A stretch of DNA of 64,000 nucleotides from a bacterium. GTDB lineage: Bacteria; SZUA-182; DTGQ01. Where the stretch lies: positions 165,010 to 229,009 of the forward strand of contig JBFLZW010000033.1 of assembly GCA_040755755.1 (NCBI GenBank), read 5' to 3'. The notes below the pieces were generated by a model. That model saw nothing but the letters and a program-made list of their open reading frames with translations, did not search any database and was not told the DNA's origin. The translations under genes were made by a program, and so were the position numbers. The first letter of the stretch is position 1, and each line of letters opens with the position of its first letter. This document shows, one piece after another, positions 45,324-53,542 of the stretch.

Positions 45324-46505
45324 TTACTCCAATATCCGTATCCGTCTCTTATCCAGAGCTATGCCGTATTTGGTATCCGGCTTACGGCCGACAGACGATA
45401 TCTCAAGGGTGGGTAAAGTGTAGAGGCCAAATCTCTGGCTGATCTTTTTCTTGATCTTGGCCTTATACTGGTTGAAAGTTTCAGCATCCAGCTTGCCAAT
45501 GCCGCCGATATCACCAATACTGTCAATATTGCCACGGCAGATATCGTCTTGAGTAAGGCTTTTGTCCATGTTTTTCAAGGGAAGGTCACTTCCGGTTATA
45601 CGAAGATACAGTTCGGTTATCTTTCTCTGGTCCGAAAAAACATCCTGGACGGTCAAAAAGCACTCCTGGCAGGACTGACAGGAAGGTTTCTCCTGCGAGC
45701 AGTCTCTTTTTTGCATGGCAAAGAAGGTATAGAGCGTTAAAAGAGAGGGTGATAGGTCAAGTTCCATTCCCTTAAAGGTCAGTTTCTTCTCAAGGATATT
45801 TATGGTTAAGGCGGGCTTTTTCTCCCGTACCAGGGAGAGCATCAAGGTTGCAGGGTCATGAGGCGTTCCCAGCCATTCATGAGATAATCTGTCACGAATT
45901 GATACAAAAGGCATGTGGATGAGGTTAACCCGTGCATAGCTTGTTTTCTTTGAATACGGCTCACCCTTTTGGTCCTTTAACTCAATCTCCACAGGCACTG
46001 GCGGGGGATAGAAGAATCCGCGATTGCTTTCAAATCCCGGTGATACCAGGACATGGTAAATTCTGTCCTGCGGTCTCCCATAAAGTTGAGCAGCCAGAGT
46101 CAGGCAAGAGCTCATGGTCTTTCGGCCACCGGCAACAAGGAAGAAAACAGCCGTTTCCGGATCCGAGGTCAGGGAAAAAGTAAGATCGAGACACTTCCTG
46201 AGAAGACACTCATTATCATCCTCATCAATAATGTCATCTATCTGCCGCCCATCCTCATCGGTGATCACGTGGACATGATCCGCCCCAAAATCGATTTGTC
46301 CCGCATCCTTGCCGTAATCCCGCAGATATTGATAATATTGGCCATCCGCAGGTGATAAAAGATGGGCATTGATCATATCCTTGCCATCTCTGGTGGTAAT
46401 AACTTGAATGGCATCAACCCGCCGTCCCTCCTGATGCAGAGCGTAGAGAGCTTCAGTAATCACCTGAGGGCTGAGGCCGCAGACAGCCAGCAAGATATAC
46501 TTCAT
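45324..46505 (-). CDS. CARF-family protein of the NE0113 type
   Basis: A 393-residue protein of the NE0113 CRISPR-associated family. The CARF-like N-terminus has ILLAVCGLSPQVITEALYAL and VAGGRKTMSSCLTLAAQLYG, a ligand-binding loop like that of cyclic-oligoadenylate sensors. The C-terminal ~170 residues look like a winged-helix region (LSPSLLTLYTFFAMQ; KKKISQRFGLY), with a Cys cluster (CSQEKPSCQSCQEC). An R-x4-H sequence (RDRLSH, ~208) recalls the HEPN RNase signature but is not in a clear HEPN domain. It may be a sensor, regulator, ring nuclease or RNase. It overlaps cas6 by 4 bp. Confidence 0.75.
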   Translation of the reverse strand: MKYILLAVCGLSPQVITEALYALHQEGRRVDAIQVITTRDGKDMINAHLLSPADGQYYQYLRDYGKDAGQIDFGADHVHVITDEDGRQIDDIIDEDDNECLLRKCLDLTFSLTSDPETAVFFLVAGGRKTMSSCLTLAAQLYGRPQDRIYHVLVSPGFESNRGFFYPPPVPVEIELKDQKGEPYSKKTSYARVNLIHMPFVSIRDRLSHEWLGTPHDPATLMLSLVREKKPALTINILEKKLTFKGMELDLSPSLLTLYTFFAMQKRDCSQEKPSCQSCQECFLTVQDVFSDQRKITELYLRITGSDLPLKNMDKSLTQDDICRGNIDSIGDIGGIGKLDAETFNQYKAKIKKKISQRFGLYTLPTLEISSVGRKPDTKYGIALDKRRIRILE

Positions 46506-47473
46506 CCTGCCTCCACGACGATCTGTCCCAGTCCGAACGTGCTCTGCTTGCCAAGATGAACCTCTTCGCAGAGACGAAGTAAAGGCAAAAATTCTCCTAA
46601 ATTACCCGTATAGCTGATGCTGCCAACTATACCACCCATGAGCATCTTCACTTCCTGGCGGTTGGAGTAACGCTCCCAATCGAACCAGTGAAGATCAGAC
46701 GCCTGTATCTTTATGCTCTGGTCCTGGGCTCTTGCCACCAGGCCTGTATAGTCCAGAGCAGGCTGCCCCTCCCCATAGCAGGCAAAGAGAGATGATATCC
46801 TGCGTAAAGCAGCCCTGATCAGGATATGGAATGGCAAATCAGCCTTCAGGTGGTTTTCATGCTTTAATCGCAGCGGCGTCTTGAGGTGGATGGTCAGGCG
46901 GTTAATCTCTCCCTGTGGCTCTTGTCCCTGCTGTCCTTGCCGCCCCTGTCCTTGCGGCTCTGGTATCTTGAGCTCGGTAGTGAAATCATCTCTGCTCAGC
47001 CTTTGATCCTGGCTGGAATAGATAACCTTCCCATGAGCTGAAACGGTCTTGAGAATGAATCCCGCCCTTTTCCCGTTTATGTATCTTCCAATGCCAATCT
47101 GTCCCATTTGATCGAAGGCATAGATACAGTAGGGAAGATAATCGTTTGCCTGACCAAAAAGGAGAAGATTGAAGTCAAAGCTATCACCTGGCTTGAAATG
47201 CTCCTGGAGAGTCAGCGGTGGCTCGATGACAAAGGGGTGAGGCGGGGATGGAAGATTCACGCCACTTTTTGTGCAGCCTTCTTTCTTCTCGAAAAAGAAA
47301 GAATATACACAACGGCTGTTCAACAGACAACTCTGGCAATCCTGCCTCTCAAGGGCACAGACCACCCGCTTTAAAGCAGTACCAAAGGCCCCGCGGAAAG
47401 TTGATCCCTTGAATGGAGGGAGAATGGCCTCGGCATTTAACTCACTGGTAAAGGTAAGGCGACTATAGAGCAT
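46502..47473 (-). CDS. cas6: Cas6 pre-crRNA processing endoribonuclease
   Basis: A ~323-residue RAMP-family RNase that cuts repeat RNA. Family features: LPPFKGSTFRGAFGTALKR near the N-terminus, a four-Cys cluster (CALERQDCQSCLLNSRC) that is common in type III Cas6 proteins and may bind zinc, and a C-terminal G-loop (LGKQSTFGLGQIVVE). The ATG at 47473 matches the family N-terminus (MLYSRLTF) and has AAAGGG upstream; the frame extends to 47632. A Gln/Gly-rich patch (QGQGRQGQQGQEPQG, ~175) is a low-complexity insertion. First gene of the cas cluster. Confidence 0.87.
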   Translation of the reverse strand: MLYSRLTFTSELNAEAILPPFKGSTFRGAFGTALKRVVCALERQDCQSCLLNSRCVYSFFFEKKEGCTKSGVNLPSPPHPFVIEPPLTLQEHFKPGDSFDFNLLLFGQANDYLPYCIYAFDQMGQIGIGRYINGKRAGFILKTVSAHGKVIYSSQDQRLSRDDFTTELKIPEPQGQGRQGQQGQEPQGEINRLTIHLKTPLRLKHENHLKADLPFHILIRAALRRISSLFACYGEGQPALDYTGLVARAQDQSIKIQASDLHWFDWERYSNRQEVKMLMGGIVGSISYTGNLGEFLPLLRLCEEVHLGKQSTFGLGQIVVEAG

Positions 47474-47905
47474 TCCATTGCCCTTTCCATATGTTCTGGT
47501 ATTCTGGGTGCTTATTTTGTTATCCTGTATTGCAGTATAATTAACGCCTAACGCCTGATATGGAGCCTGTGCAGGTAAGGAGAAATCTTTGCATTGCCCG
47601 TTTCTCCTGTTATAAGAGCAGGAAATAGACAAAATTCCATCATTATAGAAATATTAATACAAAGTTGATTTACAAGCAAGAAATATGTTTCAAGAAGAGA
47701 ATATATTCTTATAGCCAAGGCTGGACCATTACATACTGACAGGTTGCTGACTGATCAGAATCGAGAACAATCGGCAAGTATTTCAAGGCTTCATCCAATC
47801 CTTGGGAGAGGAGTGGAAAAGCGGCTCTTTCAGGCCAACAGCCGCGTGTTCAACCCCCCAGATGCAAAGACTGACTCTCTCACTATGGACTATTTCCCCT
47901 AAACC
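47474..47905. other. Gene-free region upstream of the cas operon
   Basis: An AT-rich segment (47640-47720) immediately before cas6 is the likely site of the cas promoter on the minus strand. No gene, hairpin or repeat was recognised between 47720 and 47895. The last ten bases (47896-47905, CCCCTAAACC) are the left target duplication of the MITE that follows. Confidence 0.5.
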
Positions 47906-48172
47906 GAATGGCACTTACATAAGAATTAGTAATTCTCCCGCAGAGACGCTGAGACGCAGAGGATATCATTGAAAAGTAAAAGTAAAACAAGTTCCTCCTT
48001 GTGCCTTTTTACTTTTTGCTTGCTTCCAGGCCGTTGACACATCGATATATCCCGACTTTCATCAGGACCTTGCCGGATTGGTTGTTCTCTGCGTCTTCTG
48101 CGGGAGATCTTTTTTCCCTGTGTGCTTTGTGTCCTCTCTATATTATAAGCTTGGCTTATGTAAGTGCCATTC
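47906..48172 (+). mobile_element. MITE-like element, copy 2, complete, with 10-bp target duplication
   Basis: A 267-bp element with 18-bp terminal inverted repeats GAATGGCACTTACATAAG and CTTATGTAAGTGCCATTC. It is flanked by perfect 10-bp direct repeats CCCCTAAACC (47896-47905 and 48173-48182). It has no coding capacity. Subterminal inverted sequences (TCTCCCGCAGAGACG and its complement) make it largely fold-back. It is ~95% like copy 1 over the shared part, with a 7-bp loss near the right subterminal repeat. The right target copy contains the TAG stop of the Tat-exported protein gene. Confidence 0.92.
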
Positions 48173-48175
48173 CCC

Positions 48176-49336
48176 CTAAACCGGCAGATGCAGCCTCCTG
48201 ATAAGCTCGATTCTCTCCTCTCTGGTCAACTTTTTCTTTGGCTGCGGCTGAGGGCGAGGTTTTGTAGCCTCCAGTTTCGATTCCTTATACTCTGCCAAAG
48301 GGACAGCCCGCTTGCCAAGACCGGCTTGATAGCCGGGTGTATTGTTGAACTCTTCGGCAATCAGGAAGATATTGACGATGATGTCGCTGACTCCGCCATG
48401 AAATTTGCTGTGCGACTGATTGACATAGTCGGCAATGGCTTTTTCATACGGTGTGTTGTCAGGGTTATAGTAGGAGATGAGCCAGCAGAAGCCCCGGAAT
48501 TCGAAGTGAGGCGTCAGATAGGGCAGCCCTTCAAAAAATGTCTGGGTTCCATCCGTATTGAAAAGCGACATATAAGTAAGGGTGGCTGCCGGATTGGCAA
48601 TGATATTCTGAAAGGTATGGGTTTCGGTAAAGCCAAGCTGTCTGGCGGGGTCCTGGGCATTAATGGGCCGTCCGGTATACAGCTCAAGGGTGGCAAACCG
48701 GGTTTTGTCCCAGAGCTCTTTTTCCTGATAAAGCTGCCGCTTGATCTTAAAGACATCCATAGGGATATTTCCTGTCTTGTAGACCTTGTCAAGCTCATTG
48801 TTCACCCGCTGGATGTTTTCCGGTTTGGGGACGATGGTGAAACCTTTGGCTGTGGTGTTGAGATGGAAATCACTGTCGCCCCGGCCACCAAACTTTTTCC
48901 CGTAGGTTGAAATCATGGGATGATGATGGCCGCCATTCGGAATGTTCATCCCCTCGGTTTCACCTTCAACAAAGGCGATAAGCCGATCAAAATACCAGAT
49001 TTTCTCGGCCAGCCACCAATCGTGAAAATCAGCATCGAATTCCCTGACAGGGTATCGAGCCCATATTCCATCGATCCGGGCTATGACGATTCTTTTATCA
49101 TTGACCAGGTCTGTCCGGATGTTTTTGGGAACGAAATATTTATTGCCATTTTCATCGGTTTTCCAATCCACTGCCGAGCTGTCGAATATTTCTTCTCCAC
49201 TCGCTTTCCCCCATTTGGCCAGGAGCGGCCCCCCCATGCTGAGTAATCCCAGCCCTGCCGAAGAAAGTCCGAATGCCTTCAGAAAAGAACGCCGTTTAAT
49301 TCCCTGCTCCGTGCAAATTTCCCCGAGACTTTTCAT
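48176..49336 (-). CDS. Tat-exported protein of unknown function
   Basis: A 386-residue protein with a twin-arginine signal (KRRSFLKAFGLSSAGLGLLS, residues ~14-33), so it is folded, and probably cofactor-bound, before export. I do not recognise the mature domain. It has several His/Asp-rich patches (NGGHHHPMIS; GGRGDSDFHLN; FDADFHDWW) that could bind metal. The C-terminus is Pro/Lys-rich (PRPQPQPKKK) and ends in LIRRLHLPV. The stop codon lies inside the target duplication of MITE copy 2, so the insertion left the protein intact. Confidence 0.72.
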   Translation of the reverse strand: MKSLGEICTEQGIKRRSFLKAFGLSSAGLGLLSMGGPLLAKWGKASGEEIFDSSAVDWKTDENGNKYFVPKNIRTDLVNDKRIVIARIDGIWARYPVREFDADFHDWWLAEKIWYFDRLIAFVEGETEGMNIPNGGHHHPMISTYGKKFGGRGDSDFHLNTTAKGFTIVPKPENIQRVNNELDKVYKTGNIPMDVFKIKRQLYQEKELWDKTRFATLELYTGRPINAQDPARQLGFTETHTFQNIIANPAATLTYMSLFNTDGTQTFFEGLPYLTPHFEFRGFCWLISYYNPDNTPYEKAIADYVNQSHSKFHGGVSDIIVNIFLIAEEFNNTPGYQAGLGKRAVPLAEYKESKLEATKPRPQPQPKKKLTREERIELIRRLHLPV

Positions 49337-49548
49337 CCTGCCCTCCCCTCTCTCTTTTTGGCTCCTTTCGCCAATACCCCGTACTTTGAGCTTCAGGAAT
49401 CAAAATGTGCATGTTTTTTTACCGGATATTCCGCCTGTAGTATGACAATTCGGGTTAAATGAGAATTTTCCTGTAAAAAGAGAATCCTTTTTGATAAGGT
49501 AAGATTTGCTTCCTGTTGTTGCCGAACTTATTGCAGGAGCGAAAATAG

Positions 49549-49947
49549 ATGACCGAGAGATTCCAAATCTACAAGTGCGGGCTGTGTGAAAATATCGTGG
49601 AAATAACCCACGCAGGTACCGGTGAGCTTGTCTGCTGCAGCCAGCCGATGAACCTTTGCCTGGAGCACAGGAGAAACGAAGATGAGCGGGCAAACCATAC
49701 TCCGGTACTTGAGCGGACCGGTCAGGGTCTCATGGTCAGGGTTGGAACCAACGAACACCCTATGGAGCCAAGACATTACATTGAGTGGATTGAAGTTATT
49801 GATGAAAAAAGTGCCTGCCGCCGGTTTTTGAGGCCGGGAGATGCCCCCGCCGCTCTGTTCGATACCAGCACAACTCCGCAGAGGATCAGAGAGTATTGCA
49901 GCCAGCATGGTCTGTGGAGAGGATATATGATCATGAACAGCAGATGA
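49549..49947 (+). CDS. dfx: Desulfoferrodoxin (superoxide reductase)
   Basis: A 132-residue two-domain iron protein. The N-terminal desulforedoxin-like centre has Cys10, Cys13, Cys29 and Cys30. The catalytic superoxide reductase centre has His50, His70, His76, Cys117 and His120, all in the expected spacing (NHTPV, EHPMEPRHYIEW, YCSQHGLW). It reduces superoxide to peroxide in anaerobes. AGGAGC precedes the ATG. Residue Glu47 is present but the usual Lys next to the first His is replaced (RANHTP instead of EKHVP), so substrate guidance may differ slightly. Confidence 0.93.
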   Translation: MTERFQIYKCGLCENIVEITHAGTGELVCCSQPMNLCLEHRRNEDERANHTPVLERTGQGLMVRVGTNEHPMEPRHYIEWIEVIDEKSACRRFLRPGDAPAALFDTSTTPQRIREYCSQHGLWRGYMIMNSR

Positions 49948-50066
49948 TGAGCAGTGGTCAGTGGTCAGAAAAAAACTGAAAAATCCTAACTGATTACTGA
50001 CTACTGATAGCTTCTTTTGAGCATTCACAGTATAATATTAAGGAAAGAATTGAATTTGGTTGTATT

Positions 50067-51041
50067 ATGACCCATGACTTAAAGAATCAAATGAAAGAAC
50101 ATATCAACTTAGGCATCAGCACCTGCCTTCTGGGAGAAAATGTCCGCTATGATGGCGGGCATAAGTTAAACCATTACTTGAAGGATGTTGTCGGACAGTT
50201 TGTCAATTGGATTCCTGTCTGTCCCGAGGTCGAGTGTGGACTCCCCGTTCCCAGGGAGGCGATGCACCTTTCCGGGGACCCCCGATCGCCACGTCTGGTC
50301 ACGGTAAGGAGCGGCATCGATCACACGGCACGAATGCTCGAATGGTCGAAGAAAAAGCTCGATCAGCTTGAAAAACTCGATCTTTGCGGATTTGTGTTCA
50401 AGAGTAACTCCCCAAGCTCCGGGATGCGGGACATTTTCGTCTATGGCAGTTCCGGAGTGCCGGTAACAAAAGGGCCGGGTATTTTTGCCAGACAATTCAT
50501 GGACCGGTTCCCCCTGATCCCGGTCGAGGACGAAGGCAGACTGAATGATGCGGAATTGAGGGAGAATTTTATTGAGCGGGTCTTTGTGTTCAAGCGGTGG
50601 AAAGACCTTACCAGGAATAACGTTACTATCGGGGGGCTGGTTTCCTTTCATACGGCTCATAAGTTGCTTATTATGTCTCATAGTGTCAAGTACTTGAATG
50701 AGCTTGGAAAACTTGTGGCCCAGGCCGAATCAGATGACCTCAAAAAAGTTTTCGATCATTATTTTCTCATCCTCATGACCGCCCTGAAACTGAAAGCCAC
50801 TGTCAGAAAGAATGTCAATGTCCTGCACCATATTATGGGCTATTTCAAAAAGAGACTCTCATCCGGCGAGAAGCAGGAGCTTCTTGAAGTGATTGAGAGC
50901 TATCATCACGGTCTCATGCCTCTTATCGTACCCATTGTCCTCTTAAAGCATTACGTCAGGAAATTTGACGAACCCTACCTGAAGCATCAGTATTATCTGA
51001 ATCCCTACCCCATTGAGCTCATGCTGAGAAACCATGTATAG
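50067..51041 (+). CDS. DUF523/DUF1722 protein
   Basis: A 324-residue cytoplasmic protein. The N-terminal DUF523 domain has GISTCLLGENVRYDGGHK, PVCPEVECGLPVPREAM and GFVFKSNSPSSG, with conserved Cys residues. The C-terminal DUF1722 (YbgA-like) domain ends with the typical YYLNPYPIELMLRNHV. This fusion is common in bacteria; its function is not settled. It shows the family length and no damage. A possible gene remnant overlaps its 3' end in another frame. Confidence 0.88.
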   Translation: MTHDLKNQMKEHINLGISTCLLGENVRYDGGHKLNHYLKDVVGQFVNWIPVCPEVECGLPVPREAMHLSGDPRSPRLVTVRSGIDHTARMLEWSKKKLDQLEKLDLCGFVFKSNSPSSGMRDIFVYGSSGVPVTKGPGIFARQFMDRFPLIPVEDEGRLNDAELRENFIERVFVFKRWKDLTRNNVTIGGLVSFHTAHKLLIMSHSVKYLNELGKLVAQAESDDLKKVFDHYFLILMTALKLKATVRKNVNVLHHIMGYFKKRLSSGEKQELLEVIESYHHGLMPLIVPIVLLKHYVRKFDEPYLKHQYYLNPYPIELMLRNHV

Positions 51042-51250
51042 GCGCTTACAGCCCACACAATGAAAATTTTGTTCAAACTTTGGTGCAAAGCGGCGGAGCG
51101 GGACATCATTGCATCCTATCTTGTCGCTTTGCAGAGATGCTGGGAAATAAGGACCGCACCGCTCTTGACAGGCTGATTGAAAAGAGCGATGCATTATTAC
51201 AACCTGAGTATATGGCCCGCCACGATTTCTGGCTGATGTATCCCTCTTAA
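51017..51250 (+). pseudogene. Possible gene remnant ending at the MITE insertion
   Basis: In the frame that ends at TAA 51248-51250, 77 codons are open. The last ~40 (RFAEMLGNKDRTALDRLIEK, then SDALL and ARHDFWLMYPS) have ordinary protein character. No good start or ribosome site is seen; an ATG at 51137 would give 37 residues. Its stop lies in the left 10-bp target copy of MITE copy 3. It may be the tail of a lost gene. No family was recognised. Confidence 0.28.
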
Positions 51251-51253
51251 CCT

Positions 51254-51527
51254 GAATGGCACTTACATAAGCCAAGCTTATAATATAGAGAGAACACAAA
51301 GCACACAGGGAAAAAAGATCTCCCGCAGAGACGCAGAGACGCAGAGAACAACCAATCCGGCAAGGTCCTGATGAAAGTCGGGATATATCGATGTGTCAAC
51401 GGCCTGGAAGCAAGCAAAAAGTAAAAAGGCACAAGGAGGAACTTGTTTTACTTTTACTTTTCAATGATATCCTCTGCGTCTCAGCGTCTCTGCGGGAGAA
51501 TTACTAATTCTTATGTAAGTGCCATTC
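51254..51527 (-). mobile_element. MITE-like element, copy 3, complete, inverted, with 10-bp target duplication
   Basis: A 274-bp element in the opposite orientation to copies 1 and 2. It has ends GAATGGCACTTACATAAG and CTTATGTAAGTGCCATTC and perfect 10-bp flanks CTCTTAACCT (51244-51253 and 51528-51537). It keeps the full subterminal inverted repeat that is shortened in copy 2. No coding capacity. The target contains TTAA, which supplies the stop codon of the cytochrome gene on the minus strand. Confidence 0.93.
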
Positions 51528-51530
51528 CTC

Positions 51531-52064
51531 TTAACCTGCCTCTTTAAAATTGTTCTGGTTATGGCATTCGTGGCAATTCTCTCCCATCCCTCCTTTATGG
51601 ATATCCTCATGGCAATGAAAGCACTTATTCTCATTGATCAGATAGCTGCCTTCTGTGTGACAGACTTCGCACCTGAGGAGAAGATGTTTCCCTCCAAGGG
51701 GCGAACCAACCATAGAATGGTCGAATGATTTCTCATCAAAGTGTATCATATTGAATAATCTACTGTGATGTTCCGAATGGCAACGGGCGCATTCTGTAGT
51801 AACCCTGGCATGTAAACCGGATTTTCTTTGAATCATGGACTTGATGTCCTGGTGGCAATTCAGGCATTTATCAGTATCCAGTTTTTTTCCTTTCGTATGA
51901 CAGGCATTGCACTCACCCTTTTTATCAAGCTTTTCATGAGCGTATGAGAGCGGGCCTGGTGACAGCATTTTTGACCAGTTAATGCGAAACCCTCCGTAAA
52001 AGATCAGAGCAACACTCGCTATCGTGAAAATAAGGGAAACAGCTCCTTTTATTATAAGATCCAT
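51531..52064 (-). CDS. Six-heme c-type cytochrome, membrane-anchored
   Basis: A 177-residue protein with an N-terminal uncleaved signal-anchor (residues 5-25) and six CxxCH heme sites (CNACH, CLNCH, CARCH, CEVCH, CFHCH, CHECH), with extra His residues as sixth ligands. It resembles cytochrome c3/c7-type multiheme modules and would carry electrons in the periplasm. It overlaps the upstream iron-sulfur membrane protein by 13 bp, so the two probably form one electron-transfer unit. Its stop codon lies within the target duplication of MITE copy 3. Confidence 0.88.
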   Translation of the reverse strand: MDLIIKGAVSLIFTIASVALIFYGGFRINWSKMLSPGPLSYAHEKLDKKGECNACHTKGKKLDTDKCLNCHQDIKSMIQRKSGLHARVTTECARCHSEHHSRLFNMIHFDEKSFDHSMVGSPLGGKHLLLRCEVCHTEGSYLINENKCFHCHEDIHKGGMGENCHECHNQNNFKEAG

Positions 52065-53542
52065 TTGTACCCCCAGTACGACGTAACCAGAATATGAGCC
52101 AGAACAATGATAAAAAGCAGGTAACTGGAAAACTCATGAACGAGCTTCCATTTATTCAATATGGAAAGGCATAAATTCAAAAAGGCGGTGGAACGGATTT
52201 CCCTCAGCCTCTTGATAAGCTGGTCCGCGCAGTTGCACAACTCCCCCTGCTGGTCACTGTCGTATTTTTCGTTTACGAGATCGACCAGGCAGCCAGTCTC
52301 TTTTTTGATAAATCTCCACTGCCGGAAAGTCGCTACCAGTCCTGCGGTGCTGGGGAAACCAGGTGATTTCAAGTCCATTATTCTTTTGATAATCGGTGAA
52401 ATATTGTTGGCATTCCGCAGATCTTTTTCTATGAGACGATCGATTTCATGCAGGTACTGATATATAGTGGATATACCCCAGAAGCAATAACTGAAGAGCA
52501 CCTTGCCGAAAAATCCCGAAATTACCACCAGAAGCATAACCCAGAAAGTCGCACTATCCCTGAGAGCGAAAGAAGAATGAAACATGACGAGGACAGACCC
52601 CAGAATACCGAAAAATATGTGTATTTCCAGCCACGATGAAAGGGGGCCCAGAGATTCGAAACTCTTAATCTTTTTTCTCACAGCAAAGAGGATATAGGAA
52701 AAAACCATGAATATGGTCCCCACAACGCCGAGGGTATGACCTACCCTTCCCGAAGGTTTAAGGCTTGAGTATGCAGCAGAAGTAATTCTGTCACGATGGG
52801 GAGTAAACAGGTGTGGCAGATAAAGAATACCAAGATAAACTACAACGAGGATAACGAGAGAAATCCATATGATTCGGAAAATCGGCTTCTTATCCTGATG
52901 TGCAGCCTGAGGAAAAACTCCATCCTCTGCCATTTTCCCAGCGCTTTCGCCCCCTTCAAATGAGTGCTTTAAAAGCTCTCTTAACTCGATGCCGATAGAT
53001 CCCCTGTTCTTTGAGATAAAACCCTCGATAGTCATGACCTTGAGAGCGCCTGCCGGGCAATTGTTAACGCAAGCCCTGTTGCTATAGCCTGCACAGCCAT
53101 CGCATTTTACCGCAATCCCGGTCTGGCGTTTTTTTCCGGTTGAGTTGTCTTTTTCATTTTCACCGGCCTCGTTGGCTTTTTTCAGCTTTATAAATGGAAA
53201 TAAATCATCGATAAGAGACGATTTACGCTCCTGCTTTGAGGAAAAATGAATGGCACCGTATGGGCAGGCCCTCATGCATAATCCGCAACCTATGCAGTTA
53301 TCCGTTATGACAATGTGCCCTTCATCATCCTTTTCGATTCCATGTCGGCGGCAGACTTCAACGCATTTTGGATTCCTGCAAATTTTACACAGGTTAGGGA
53401 TGAGATTACTTCCGATAATAGCAGATCGCTCTCGAGCGAAGCGGGAAACATCGTTATGCCTTCTTTTGCAGGCAGAGATACAATTACCGCAGTTAAGACA
53501 TTGTTCGATATCACACACTACTATCGTTTGAGAATCTGTCAT
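52052..53542 (-). CDS. Iron-sulfur ferredoxin-type protein fused to a membrane b-type domain
   Basis: A 496-residue fusion. Residues ~10-170 carry four Cys clusters for [4Fe-4S] centres (CLNCGNCISACK; CKICRNPKCVEVC; CIGCGLCMRACPYGA; CDGCAGYSNRACVNNC). Residues ~220-495 hold about five or six membrane helices with spaced His residues (SGRVGHTLGV; LEIHIFFG; MFHSSFAL; VHEFSSYLLFIIVLAHILV), suggesting a heme b-type quinone-linked domain. It likely passes electrons between the membrane pool and the six-heme cytochrome encoded next. The physiological donor and acceptor are unknown. Confidence 0.8.
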   Translation of the reverse strand: MTDSQTIVVCDIEQCLNCGNCISACKRRHNDVSRFARERSAIIGSNLIPNLCKICRNPKCVEVCRRHGIEKDDEGHIVITDNCIGCGLCMRACPYGAIHFSSKQERKSSLIDDLFPFIKLKKANEAGENEKDNSTGKKRQTGIAVKCDGCAGYSNRACVNNCPAGALKVMTIEGFISKNRGSIGIELRELLKHSFEGGESAGKMAEDGVFPQAAHQDKKPIFRIIWISLVILVVVYLGILYLPHLFTPHRDRITSAAYSSLKPSGRVGHTLGVVGTIFMVFSYILFAVRKKIKSFESLGPLSSWLEIHIFFGILGSVLVMFHSSFALRDSATFWVMLLVVISGFFGKVLFSYCFWGISTIYQYLHEIDRLIEKDLRNANNISPIIKRIMDLKSPGFPSTAGLVATFRQWRFIKKETGCLVDLVNEKYDSDQQGELCNCADQLIKRLREIRSTAFLNLCLSILNKWKLVHEFSSYLLFIIVLAHILVTSYWGYKWIL

